A DNA stretch of 64,000 nucleotides, taken from positions 1 to 64,000 of the forward strand of contig JBDROF010000049.1 of the NCBI GenBank assembly GCA_043810345.1, given 5' to 3'. The notes beneath the pieces were generated by a model that did not search any database, was not told the DNA's origin, and saw nothing but the letters and a program-made list of their open reading frames with translations. Both the position numbers and the translations under genes were made by a program. This document shows positions 43,534-52,124 of the stretch, in pieces (position 1 is the first letter of the stretch; the number at the start of each line of letters is the position of its first letter). The stretch is from QYOJ01 sp043810345 (GTDB taxonomy: Bacteria > Bacteroidota > Bacteroidia > Bacteroidales > FEN-979).

Positions 43534-45670
43534 GTTTGATAACTTTTTGGGTCAATAGCTCACACTGGCTGCGGATCTGTAAAAGGTATATTCCCGGAGG
43601 CACTTCACGGATGTCGTATTCCCTGTGATTCCTGCCGGCCGAGGTGCTAAACATGTACCGGGAGATCATTCTGCCATCAAGACTATGAAGAGACACCACA
43701 ATCTCCTCCGTGTTGGCCGAAGTAAACTCAAGGTTCAGATTTCCAGCAGTGGGGTTCGGGTAGATCCTCAGGTTGCGGATATGCTGTTTCTCGGTGATGC
43801 CGATATTCGGCTTCTTCGGGTAATAGAGCTTCCATCCATTGGCCGTGACAGTGCTGTTGGTCATGAAGATCATGAACATCTTACCACTGGATGAGGTCAC
43901 CGAATCAGGAAGGGTGCCTGAAGTATACTCCCCGGAAAGGCTCACCAGGGTATCTCCTGTTCCCAGGTCATAAATGGTAAGAAAATCATGCCCCGCCTCG
44001 GTATCAAAGTATTCAAAGTATATGGTCAGCGGTTCGCCCGATTCGGTCTCCACTTTCCATTTGCACAGGGTACTGTTGTAATAGTTGAACTCCAAGCTTC
44101 CATCCGAGATCTCGGCCGTATCAGCTTTGATGTTGGTGATGCCACTGCACCAGACCGGGAGGTTGGCCTTATAATTGGCCAGGAAACCATTGGCCGGGGG
44201 ATTTCCAGTGGTTTCAAAAGTGATCAGGAGTTGATTTCCGGGGGCGACAATTTCAGGGGGTAGCTGGTCGCCGGAATAATTTCCGATGACCGGGTCGCTG
44301 GTGGTGCTGCCATTATAAACTGTGACGAAATCATCAGGATCGGTGTCAAACCGGTCGAAGTTCAGGGTGATGCTGGATACAGAATCGGTGATGGTCTGGG
44401 GGTTAATCAGCCAGCTGCAGCTGGCGGTTGGCAGGTAATCGTCCACGGGTCCGCTTCCGTCTTCGAAGGAACCGACCTTATGGGTGAACTCCATGTCGCC
44501 GGAGCATTGAACGGGATAGGTATAGTTGACCGTATCAGGAAAACAATTGATCACCACCTCCTGTGCCAGGTTGAAGTTGTAACCGCCAGGTGTCAGGTCG
44601 CTGGAATAAAAGTAACCGTCGCTGCTGCCACCCCATCCAAAGTTGAAATGAAAAAAGCAGGAGTCTTGGTAGCCGTCACACACAAAGGCATGGCCGCTGA
44701 TGTTGGGGTCCGACCAGCCCGCATAGTACATCGGGATCTTCCGGTCGAGGTGGGCGATCAACACACTGTCCCAGTTGAGCGTGGTGCTGTCGCGATAGAG
44801 GTATTGCGTTTCGGGAGAGTACTTGAAGAAGGTCTGTAGAGAGTAGGCGGTTTTGTGATTGTACATACCCGATCCGGCAGGACCGTATTGCAGGTCGCAC
44901 GACACCCCCAGGTGGTAGATCAGTTCGGCGATAGCCAGGTTGCTCCGGTTGATGCTGTTGGTCATCTCATTCCACTTGTAAGTCGTAGCTCCGAAATTGG
45001 CCGTTAGCACACCGTAGTTTGGTTCGGTGTAGGTGTAGGAGCCAGTCCCGGTCTCCGGCCAGCGGAAATAGTACATCACCTGGGCCATACAGACTGGGAC
45101 GCACCCTGCCACACAATGGCCACCCGGACCGGCGGGATCGGCCGGACACAGTTCATTGTACCATGGGCTCTGGTTCCAATGGGTCGTAATGAGCGGCTCA
45201 ACGGAACGGAAGATCCTGGATCCGGGATCCGGCATCCGGTATCCGGGATCAGTCAGCCTGCTCCACATCGCTTCAGTATGGAGATAAGGTGGAACATTAT
45301 CGAGAATCGCATACCGGATCTGATCCTCATACTGCTTCATCCAGGCGGTGAACTGCGGTGCCTGGTTGCTCTCCTCATACGATCCTTCGAAGGAGTAGGC
45401 CAGGATGGGAAACACGGCATCATCGGCCGCAATGGCGATCCATCCTTCCGGCGCCAGGTTGAAAAGATAGTAAAGCGGCATCTCCTGGTCTCTGATGATG
45501 AAGGTTTCAGATAATTGTAAGTCGAAAAGACCGGAAGGGAGAACCGGAGACATCCGTTCCGACATAAACCGGATAGCCGCCCGCGCGGCATCTTCCGTGG
45601 AAATCCGGGCAGAGAAAACGGTGAAAGCCGGAAAACACAGCATAAGGAGAAAAAAACCAAATCGTTTCAT
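43526..45670 (-). CDS. C10 family (streptopain-like) peptidase with T9SS tail
   Basis: A 714-residue secreted protease. Signal peptide to VFSA (about 20), inhibitory propeptide (about 22-165), catalytic domain (about 170-385) with the active Cys in VAGCVPVCMAQVMYYFRWP and His in GHAFVCDGYQ, then two CUB-like domains (about 390-500 and 515-620) and a C-terminal T9SS sorting tail (from IYPNPTAGNLNLEF). Cys proteases of this family cut proteins broadly. In the propeptide, residues PGYRMPDPGSRIF come from an in-frame heptamer array (45210-45251). It is preceded by a terminator for the paralogue at 45761-47887; no own promoter box was found. Confidence 0.95.
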   Translation of the reverse strand: MKRFGFFLLMLCFPAFTVFSARISTEDAARAAIRFMSERMSPVLPSGLFDLQLSETFIIRDQEMPLYYLFNLAPEGWIAIAADDAVFPILAYSFEGSYEESNQAPQFTAWMKQYEDQIRYAILDNVPPYLHTEAMWSRLTDPGYRMPDPGSRIFRSVEPLITTHWNQSPWYNELCPADPAGPGGHCVAGCVPVCMAQVMYYFRWPETGTGSYTYTEPNYGVLTANFGATTYKWNEMTNSINRSNLAIAELIYHLGVSCDLQYGPAGSGMYNHKTAYSLQTFFKYSPETQYLYRDSTTLNWDSVLIAHLDRKIPMYYAGWSDPNISGHAFVCDGYQDSCFFHFNFGWGGSSDGYFYSSDLTPGGYNFNLAQEVVINCFPDTVNYTYPVQCSGDMEFTHKVGSFEDGSGPVDDYLPTASCSWLINPQTITDSVSSITLNFDRFDTDPDDFVTVYNGSTTSDPVIGNYSGDQLPPEIVAPGNQLLITFETTGNPPANGFLANYKANLPVWCSGITNIKADTAEISDGSLEFNYYNSTLCKWKVETESGEPLTIYFEYFDTEAGHDFLTIYDLGTGDTLVSLSGEYTSGTLPDSVTSSSGKMFMIFMTNSTVTANGWKLYYPKKPNIGITEKQHIRNLRIYPNPTAGNLNLEFTSANTEEIVVSLHSLDGRMISRYMFSTSAGRNHREYDIREVPPGIYLLQIRSQCELLTQKVIKHE
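45210..45251. repeat. In-frame heptamer array inside the C10 peptidase gene
   Basis: Six units (AAGATCC, TGGATCC, GGGATCC, then GGCATCC, GGTATCC, GGGATCA), 42 nt so the frame is kept. Free of stops on the coding strand. Located in the propeptide, where extra residues may be tolerated. Confidence 0.85.
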
Positions 45671-45684
45671 GATGTGGAATGTTT

Positions 45685-45731
45685 AAAAAAAAACGTACCG
45701 GGTTCCCGTTTTGAGGTTAGGTCCCGGTACG
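45685..45731 (-). terminator. Rho-independent terminator after the second C10 gene
   Basis: Perfect 9-bp stem CGTACCGGG (45694-45702) / CCCGGTACG (45723-45731) with a 20-nt loop, followed in the minus direction by nine T (45693-45685). 29 bp downstream of the stop at 45761. The loop is longer than usual. Confidence 0.82.
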
Positions 45732-45760
45732 CTAAGTTACTAAAAGTTCTTTGCAGATGG

Positions 45761-47887
45761 TTATCTGATGATTACTTTTGTGTTGGATATGCCCTGTTCG
45801 CTGGTGATCCGGAGCATGTAAACGCCTTTTGAAAGGCCGTTGAGGTTGATTTGCTCTTCGACCTGATCCTGGATGCCACCCACTACTTCGGTATAAACAC
45901 GGGTACCCTTGAGGGAGAAGAGGTCGAGTTGAACTGTCCGCAAGGATGATCCGTCAAACTTCACATACAGGTAATCGTGAGCAGGATTCGGATACACATA
46001 TAGGTTATCTACGGCAGCTGACTCCTCGGTGCCTACCGTGATGGAGTAGCTGGCATCCCAGCCGATACCGCGAATGGTCTTGTTGGAGCTCCACATCACC
46101 AGCATCTCGCCGCTGTTAGCTGTGATACCGGTAGGCGGGTTGGCTACATTTCCGGAATAGGTACCCAGCAGCGTCCCTGAGCCAAGGTCATAAACCTGGA
46201 TCCTATCCTTGGTCTCTTCGGTATTGATGCTGTTGAAATCCAGGATCACCGTGGCGGCATTTTCAGGTTTGATGTACCATTTGCACATGGTGCTGTTCCG
46301 GTAGTCAAAGCTACCACTCCCGTCGCTGATATCACCCGAGGGATCGGTCAGGTTAGTACTGGAAGCACAGAAATTGAGAAGGGTGCAATTATACTCTGCA
46401 AGGTATCCCTGCGCAGTGCCTGATCCATTGGTAGTCAAGGTGACAAACATAGCCGGCCCCGTGGAGGTAACATTCGGGGGTATGGTTGCACCGGAATAGG
46501 TTCCAAGAAGGGTAGCACTGGTAGAATTGCCATCGTAGATCTTGAGTTCGTCGCCGGAGGCGAGATTGAAACGGAGAAACGAGAGGGTTACAGTCTCCAC
46601 TCCGTCATCCGGAGCGATCAGCCAGGAGCAGTTGGCGTTACTCTGGTAATCCTGTACGGGTCCACTGCCATCATCCAGGGAACCGAAATCGTAGGTGATT
46701 AAATCGGTTTGCCCGCTGCAATAGGGTGGGTAATAGGACGGATCAGGCTGAATCTGGAATACGGCAGCCTGGCTGCTGTTGAAGGAGTATCCGCCCGGAT
46801 TCAGACCATTGAGGTAAAAATAGCCGTTATAGGCTCCACCCCAGCCCCAGTTCATATGGTAGTAATTGGTTCCCTGGTACCCGTCACACACCCAGGCATG
46901 GCCGCCCCCGGATCCCGATCCGGAATACTCGATGGGCCGTCCGGCATCCAAATCCGTCTTGAGCATGTTGTTCCACTGGCTGGTAGAATAGGCATACTTC
47001 TCAGCATAATAGGCGCTGGAAGCATAGTTAAAATAGTTTTTCAGTGCGTTGGCCACTTTATAGGTATAGGCCCCTGATCCGGTTGGTCCGTACTGCATAT
47101 CAACAGAGATACCGCAGTGCCAGGCAAGGGTAGCCACAGGATCGCACTCTTTGGTAGGATTATCGGTTATCCCGCCCCATTCGTACGTTGTATTTCCGAA
47201 ATTGGCGCACTGCGGGCCATACTGGGTTTGCTGAGGGGCAATGCAATGGGATCCCTGTCCGGTTGCCGGATAACGCCAGTAATGCATGACCTGACTCATC
47301 GCCGTGGCCACACAACCCACCGGAACCCGTCCGCTGTAAGAACCACCTGACTGGGGATCTTCCGGGCACATGGCATTGTAGGGGAAATCCTGATCCCAGA
47401 TATCGGTGACCAGTGGATCCACATCCAGCAGCAGTTCATCCGGCAGGGTCACCGGGGTTTCTGAACTGTACCGTTCCCATGCTGCGATGATGGCATCGTC
47501 GGCCGGATATCCCAGCTCAATGGCTTCCAGGATGTCCTGCTTGTATGCGTTCATCCAGAACTGGACATGGGCCGGCATCTCTTCATCGGTCCAGTTGGTC
47601 TCGAAAGAATAACCGATCACCGGAAAGAGCTGGTCATCGGCCGACACCACAATATATCCGGACTCTCCGATGTTGAAGATGTAGTAGACCGGACGATCAT
47701 TCTCCGACACGGTAACCGTCCCGGTGATGCTTACTTCATTAAAAGTAACCGGTTGTTTGCTGTTGATTCGCTCAAAGTAAAAGTTCTTGCCCACCTGCCG
47801 GGCCTGAGAAACATCTACTTTTTTCGCAAATACTGAACATGTAATCCCCAAAAACAAAAGGGAAAAGAGAAGGGTGAATCTTTTCAT
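45761..47887 (-). CDS. C10 family (streptopain-like) peptidase with T9SS tail
   Basis: A 708-residue paralogue of the preceding protease. Signal peptide (to VFAKK), propeptide to about 170, catalytic domain with the active Cys in PVGCVATAMSQVMHYWRYP (about 207) and His in GGHAWVCDGYQ (about 345), MNWGWGGAYNGYFYL, two CUB-like domains (about 395-505 and 515-620) and the T9SS tail starting VYPNPAHDYLYVKF. Closer to classical streptopain around the active site than its neighbour. It has a -7 box upstream and a terminator downstream, so it is a single-gene unit. The PorX regulator in the window fits its export route. Confidence 0.96.
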   Translation of the reverse strand: MKRFTLLFSLLFLGITCSVFAKKVDVSQARQVGKNFYFERINSKQPVTFNEVSITGTVTVSENDRPVYYIFNIGESGYIVVSADDQLFPVIGYSFETNWTDEEMPAHVQFWMNAYKQDILEAIELGYPADDAIIAAWERYSSETPVTLPDELLLDVDPLVTDIWDQDFPYNAMCPEDPQSGGSYSGRVPVGCVATAMSQVMHYWRYPATGQGSHCIAPQQTQYGPQCANFGNTTYEWGGITDNPTKECDPVATLAWHCGISVDMQYGPTGSGAYTYKVANALKNYFNYASSAYYAEKYAYSTSQWNNMLKTDLDAGRPIEYSGSGSGGGHAWVCDGYQGTNYYHMNWGWGGAYNGYFYLNGLNPGGYSFNSSQAAVFQIQPDPSYYPPYCSGQTDLITYDFGSLDDGSGPVQDYQSNANCSWLIAPDDGVETVTLSFLRFNLASGDELKIYDGNSTSATLLGTYSGATIPPNVTSTGPAMFVTLTTNGSGTAQGYLAEYNCTLLNFCASSTNLTDPSGDISDGSGSFDYRNSTMCKWYIKPENAATVILDFNSINTEETKDRIQVYDLGSGTLLGTYSGNVANPPTGITANSGEMLVMWSSNKTIRGIGWDASYSITVGTEESAAVDNLYVYPNPAHDYLYVKFDGSSLRTVQLDLFSLKGTRVYTEVVGGIQDQVEEQINLNGLSKGVYMLRITSEQGISNTKVIIR

Positions 47888-47928
47888 TTGGTTTGGTTTT
47901 ATGAATGAATAAGCATTGGTTTAAACTA

Positions 47929-47936
47929 CAAAAATA
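47929..47936 (-). promoter_or_regulatory. -7 box (TATTTTTG) of the second C10 gene
   Basis: Exact TAnnTTTG match on minus, 41 bp before the ATG at 47887. Confidence 0.5.
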
Positions 47937-47993
47937 CAAAAAATATATAATCAAGTGACTTTGTGATCATTTGACTGTAGGACCAGGTGGTCC

Positions 47994-48021
47994 GGTACCA
48001 GGTATCCGGTATCGGGTATCA
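47994..48021. repeat. Heptamer array upstream of hutI
   Basis: Four units GGTACCA, GGTATCC, GGTATCG, GGTATCA. It ends 8 nt before the hutI -7 box, so the expected -33 region consists of the array. Confidence 0.8.
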
Positions 48022-48029
48022 ATTTTCCA

Positions 48030-48037
48030 TACTTTTG
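48030..48037 (+). promoter_or_regulatory. -7 box (TACTTTTG) of hutI
   Basis: Exact TAnnTTTG match 27 bp before the ATG at 48065. It rules out the upstream start at 47987. No TTTG box 19 nt upstream; that region is the heptamer array. Confidence 0.55.
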
Positions 48038-48064
48038 TATCATCTCTCAGAAAATACCGTTATC

Positions 48065-49306
48065 ATGAAACAGATCCTCATCACTAACATCAAAGGGCTC
48101 ATCAACATCGATAAGTCACCCCGGTCATTCGTTGCCGGAAAGGCGATGGCTCATTTGAATACCCTGAAAGACGCCTGGCTGCTGATCGAAGATGACAGGA
48201 TCAAGGATTTCGGAACTGGGATACCGGATGCCGGAAACAAACTGACCGTTATCGACGCCACGAACCGCTTCGTCTTCCCCTCCTTCTGCGACGCCCACAC
48301 ACACCTGGTCTATGCCGGCAACCGGGAGATGGAGTATGTGGATAAGATCAAAGGATTGAGTTACGGAGAGATTGCGAAACGGGGAGGAGGAATTTTGAAC
48401 TCGGCAAAATTGCTTCACAACACCCCTGAGGAGGAACTGGTGAAGCAGGCTATGGGACGATTGAACGAGATCATCAGCCTGGGAACAGGAGCCGTGGAGA
48501 TCAAAAGCGGATACGGCCTCACGGTGGAAGATGAATTAAAGATGCTCCGGGTGATCCGGAGACTGAAGGAGCTCTCCCCGCTGACCATCGTAGCCACTTT
48601 CCTGGGAGCGCATGCGGTTCCTGCTGAATACAAAGGGAGGCAATCTGATTATGTCGACCTTGTCATCCACGGAATGATCCCGCAGGTAGCTGCGGAGGAT
48701 CTGGCTGATTTCATCGATGTCTTCTGCGACCGGGGCTTCTTCACGGAGGAGGAGACCGACCGGATCCTCAATGCTGGCATGAAATATGGGCTCCGGCCAA
48801 AAATCCATGCCAACGAACTCGATTACTCGGGAGGGCTCCAGGTCGGGGTGAAATACAATGCCCTGTCCGTTGATCACCTTGAATATACAGGGGACGAAGA
48901 GATCGCTTGTCTCCTTCAATCCGAAACCATGCCCGTCATTCTTCCCGGCGCCGCCTTTTTCCTGAACATGATCGCCGCCCCGGCGCGCAAGATGATCGAT
49001 GCCGGGTTGCCGGTTGCCTTTGCCAGCGACTTCAATCCGGGCTCCAGTCCTTCAGGCAATATGCAACTGATCCTCTCGATGGCTTGCATCACCTACCGGT
49101 TGTTGCCCGAAGAGGCCATCCATGCCACCACCCTCAACGGCGCCTACGCGATGGGAGTCAGTGATGACCTGGGTAGTATTGCACGGGGCAAGAAGGCCAA
49201 CCTCTTCATCACCAAACCCATCTCCTCTTATGCGTTCATGCCCTATGCGTATGGAAGTAATAAGGTTGATTCCGTGATCTTGAATGGTGAAATGGTGAAA
49301 TGGTGA
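48065..49306 (+). CDS. hutI: Imidazolonepropionase
   Basis: HutI (413 residues from the ATG at 48065, MKQILITNIKGL) opens the imidazolone ring in histidine breakdown, giving N-formimino-glutamate. Amidohydrolase metal site DAHTHLVYAG (HxH, about 77-86), GAVEIKSGYG, ANELDYSGG with metal His near KIHAN, and the metal Asp in FASDFNPGSSPSG. FtcD, which handles the next product, is 2.8 kb downstream. hutH and hutU are not in the window. The last residues (GEMVKW) and stop are encoded by octamer units of an array. Confidence 0.95.
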   Translation: MKQILITNIKGLINIDKSPRSFVAGKAMAHLNTLKDAWLLIEDDRIKDFGTGIPDAGNKLTVIDATNRFVFPSFCDAHTHLVYAGNREMEYVDKIKGLSYGEIAKRGGGILNSAKLLHNTPEEELVKQAMGRLNEIISLGTGAVEIKSGYGLTVEDELKMLRVIRRLKELSPLTIVATFLGAHAVPAEYKGRQSDYVDLVIHGMIPQVAAEDLADFIDVFCDRGFFTEEETDRILNAGMKYGLRPKIHANELDYSGGLQVGVKYNALSVDHLEYTGDEEIACLLQSETMPVILPGAAFFLNMIAAPARKMIDAGLPVAFASDFNPGSSPSGNMQLILSMACITYRLLPEEAIHATTLNGAYAMGVSDDLGSIARGKKANLFITKPISSYAFMPYAYGSNKVDSVILNGEMVKW

Positions 49307-49379
49307 GATGCTGGATGCTGGTTGCAGGATGCCGGATGCCAGATTCAATTTCCGAATGAACGATTTTCGATTTACGATT
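49286..49379. repeat. Octamer-to-heptamer array overlapping the hutI stop
   Basis: Three octamers of GGTGAAAT type (49286-49309; stop at 49304-49306 in the third) followed by ten heptamers drifting from GCTGGAT through GCCGGAT to AACGATT and TACGATT (49310-49379), all in one register. Confidence 0.88.
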
Positions 49380-49465
49380 TTGACCACAAAGGCCAAAAAG
49401 GAATGCATAGAGGCCACGGAGGAAATCCCTCGATTTTTAGTATATTTACAGAAAATTTGAATGCC

Positions 49466-49846
49466 ATGGGACTTGCCAATGCCACACTAATACTGAAGAA
49501 TCCAAGAAAACCGGATCTTGATGGTATTTCAGTGAATGCAATGGCCGATACGGGAGCCGTACATTTGTGCATTCCGGAGCATATAAAAATCCAACTGGAG
49601 CTGGAAGAATCAGATACAAAAGAGATCACACTTGCCGATGGTTCAAGGCAGTTGGTTCCTTACGTCGGACCGGTGGAAATCCGTTTCAAGAATAGGATCG
49701 GTTACACCGGGGCACTGGTGCTGGGCGATCAGGTATTGCTTGGAGCCATCCCTATGGAGGACATGGACCTGATCGTCATTCCCTCCACACGAAACATAGA
49801 TGTCAATCCCGCCAGTCCCAATATAGCCAGTTCAATTGTTAAATAA
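49466..49846 (+). CDS. Clan AA (retropepsin-like) aspartic protease domain protein
   Basis: A 126-residue single-domain protein from the ATG at 49466 with the active-site triad NAMADTGAVHLCIP (Asp-Thr-Gly, about residue 28) and the second-half motif VLGDQVLLGAIPMEDMDL. Retropepsin-like single-domain proteins of this type are common in Bacteroidota and cyanobacteria and would need to dimerise to work. Target unknown. The frame is open from 49322 but that part consists of repeat array and low-complexity sequence. Confidence 0.82.
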   Translation: MGLANATLILKNPRKPDLDGISVNAMADTGAVHLCIPEHIKIQLELEESDTKEITLADGSRQLVPYVGPVEIRFKNRIGYTGALVLGDQVLLGAIPMEDMDLIVIPSTRNIDVNPASPNIASSIVK

Positions 49847-49863
49847 GGACCTTCGTGGTTAAA

Positions 49864-49898
49864 AATTCCTAATTCCTCATTCCTAATTCTTAATTTTA
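49864..49898. repeat. Heptamer array overlapping the metallopeptidase stop
   Basis: Units AATTCCT, CATTCCT, AATTCTT, AATTTTA. On the minus strand they encode the C-terminal KIKN of the next gene and its TAG (49883-49885). Confidence 0.75.
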
Positions 49899-51937
49899 TT
49901 AAGCGCCTCCTCCGTTGCCTCCAGCAACGGTCTGATGCTGATCTCAGATCCCACGGCCTGCTTCATCCAGAACTGGGGGATGATGTCGCCCAGGGTGTAG
50001 ATCCGGAGCACCTCATCGGCGAAGTTCTTCCCTTTGAGGGAGCCGTTCAACTGGAAGTCGATCAGGTGTCCCACCGGATAATTGGAGAGGTAGAGCGGAT
50101 TGTCGATCATGTGCGAATAGATGGCCAGAATGGGGGAGTCGGTGATGCCGAATGCTTCGGCGAAGTGTTTGTTCCACACCTCTTTGGCTTTGGCGATCAC
50201 GGTTTCTTTCAATTGGGCCGGGGTGGCATCCGGGTGTTCGTACAACCACCTCCATACAGCCATATCCACCAGAGATACGCCCATGATCTCATAGGAGCCC
50301 CAGAAAGTGTCTAGCGCCTCCATCGCATCCTTGTCAGGATCGGTATTGGTAAAACCCAGAAGATCCAGGTCGCGTTTCTGGAAGGTAAAGGCGAGCGCTT
50401 CAGTGAATGCGGTGTTGGGTACGCCCTGCAGCATATAGTAATCCACGAAGTAAAGGGAGATGGTCTGTTCCACGTTATGTCCCAGTTCATGGATCGCGAT
50501 GTTGTATCCTTTGTAATCCATCCCGTCGGCGCTCAGCCGGGTGCGGAGATGAGCCTGATCGCCTTTCATGGCAGCTCCCCAGGCGTGACCGGAACCCCTG
50601 GCAGGATCAACGGTGATATGAGAGGCGATCTCTTTGGCCAGATATTGTTTGAAGCCCAGTTTTATCAGGATATTCGGGATATCCTTGTTGAACGCCTCGG
50701 TAGTTGGATATTTCTCCCGAGTCATCTTCGTAAGCATTTCCTGGTCGAGGTAACTGCGGGCCTTGAAGCCGTCGTACCAGATATCAAAGGGCTGGAGATC
50801 ACGATCCAGCCTTGTTTTGATCAACCCGGCCACTTTCTTGACCTGTTCCGAAGAACAGAGGTCGGTAAAGAGTGCCTCTACGTCGGCCTGGGAGATTTCC
50901 ATCCCGGCATCGAAAGCCCGCTGGATGAAGGTCGGGTACTGCGGCGTGAAGGGGTCGACCGACTTCATCGCCCGGAAGTTATTCAGCAAAGTGGCGTAGC
51001 GGGTGTCGGGCTCCGGGGCTGCTTGTTCCTCAGCACCATCCTTATAGAGTTTGTTGGTAAATGGATTCCACTGCAGTTCCGGATTATCGATCACCGCTTC
51101 CGGGATATCCTGGTTGATGATGTGCAGCATCACCTCATAGATCATCCGTTGCTTAAGCAATCCCTCTTCCCCCTTGTTGTAGTTGGCCTTGATCTCGTCG
51201 CGCAGGTTCCAGTGGGAGAGGAGCTTCATCTCCTTGTCGAAATGGGTCTGCATCTGGTCATCGATGAGATTCCCCACGAAAATGTTGTAATTCGAGATGT
51301 AGTTATCGGAGGTGGAGAGGGCTTCAGCCACCTGCTGGTTCACCTCGGCCGGGATGCGGGAAGTAAAGAGGTCGCCCATCCGGGCATAGGCCCACTGCAG
51401 ACGGGTCCATCGGTCGGCGTATTTTGTCTTCTCCTTCAAGGTATAATTTGGGAAGTTCAGAGCAGTAATAAATGCGATCTTGTTGGCAAAGAGATCGTCG
51501 TCGAAATGGGCCCCCGGGTTGTATGCGGCAAAGATCTCATCGATGTCCATCAGTTCGTAACTCGACAGGTGGATCGGCTCCTTCAGCTTCAGGCTTACCA
51601 TGTTCATGTGGCCGAAAAGGGTCTCGAAGTTATCGGAAAGACGCAGGAACAACTGCTTCAGGGCCAGCGGGTCTTCCACATAGTAGTTCTCACAAAATGA
51701 CTCGAATTCGGCAACGGCGCCATCGCTCTCCCGCCACAGGGAAGCCACCTGGTGTACCCCTTTCGATACGCGGACAACAGCTTCTTCTTCATACTGGTCC
51801 ACAATTTTATCAATCACAGTGTCCACGGTAACCTGGGAAATAAACTGCAGGGTTTGTTCTTTTTTGGCTTCCTGGCAGCGGGTCAGTAACAATAAAACCG
51901 GAAGCAACAGAAGAAAGGGATGTTTTTTCATATTCAT
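49883..51937 (-). CDS. Zinc metallopeptidase lipoprotein (HEXXH type)
   Basis: A 684-residue protein (start at 51937 or the second ATG at 51931). Lipoprotein signal LLLLTRC with the Cys about residue 21. The long alpha-helical body has the gluzincin zinc motif HELGHNVEQ (about residue 493) and, some 30 residues on, FTEALAFTFQKRD with the third-ligand Glu, as in M2/M3-like peptidases. It is probably tethered to the envelope and cleaves peptides of limited size. I cannot assign it to a named family. Stop and last residues are in a heptamer array. Confidence 0.82.
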   Translation of the reverse strand: MNMKKHPFLLLLPVLLLLTRCQEAKKEQTLQFISQVTVDTVIDKIVDQYEEEAVVRVSKGVHQVASLWRESDGAVAEFESFCENYYVEDPLALKQLFLRLSDNFETLFGHMNMVSLKLKEPIHLSSYELMDIDEIFAAYNPGAHFDDDLFANKIAFITALNFPNYTLKEKTKYADRWTRLQWAYARMGDLFTSRIPAEVNQQVAEALSTSDNYISNYNIFVGNLIDDQMQTHFDKEMKLLSHWNLRDEIKANYNKGEEGLLKQRMIYEVMLHIINQDIPEAVIDNPELQWNPFTNKLYKDGAEEQAAPEPDTRYATLLNNFRAMKSVDPFTPQYPTFIQRAFDAGMEISQADVEALFTDLCSSEQVKKVAGLIKTRLDRDLQPFDIWYDGFKARSYLDQEMLTKMTREKYPTTEAFNKDIPNILIKLGFKQYLAKEIASHITVDPARGSGHAWGAAMKGDQAHLRTRLSADGMDYKGYNIAIHELGHNVEQTISLYFVDYYMLQGVPNTAFTEALAFTFQKRDLDLLGFTNTDPDKDAMEALDTFWGSYEIMGVSLVDMAVWRWLYEHPDATPAQLKETVIAKAKEVWNKHFAEAFGITDSPILAIYSHMIDNPLYLSNYPVGHLIDFQLNGSLKGKNFADEVLRIYTLGDIIPQFWMKQAVGSEISIRPLLEATEEALNKIKN

Positions 51938-51955
51938 TGGTTATTGATTTGTTTT

Positions 51956-51963
51956 CAAATTTA
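51956..51963 (-). promoter_or_regulatory. -7 box (TAAATTTG) of the metallopeptidase gene
   Basis: Exact TAnnTTTG match on minus, 18 bp before the ATG at 51937. Confidence 0.55.
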
Positions 51964-52034
51964 GGAAAATTATGGATTATAGAACACAGATAACGCAGAT
52001 CAAAGCCTATTTTCGCGGATATTTCTGTTTTTAC

Positions 52035-52042
52035 TAACTTTG
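52035..52042 (+). promoter_or_regulatory. -7 box (TAACTTTG) of ftcD
   Basis: Exact TAnnTTTG match, giving a leader of about 75 nt before the ATG at 52125. A TTTC lies about 20 nt upstream. Confidence 0.55.
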
Positions 52043-52124
52043 CCCTCAACAAATAATTTCGCTATTTCGCCATTGCCGCGTCACTCCGTTCCTCGCAAAG
52101 ACAATATTCACCAATTCACTCGTT

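Noticed and set aside
47987..48064. Longer N-terminus for hutI
   Set aside because: The extension is encoded by a heptamer array and crosses the -7 box at 48030-48037; HutI similarity begins at 48065.
50477..51700. 407-residue frame antisense to the metallopeptidase
   Set aside because: Shadow of the lipoprotein gene; composition is that of a reverse-complement frame and no motif is found.
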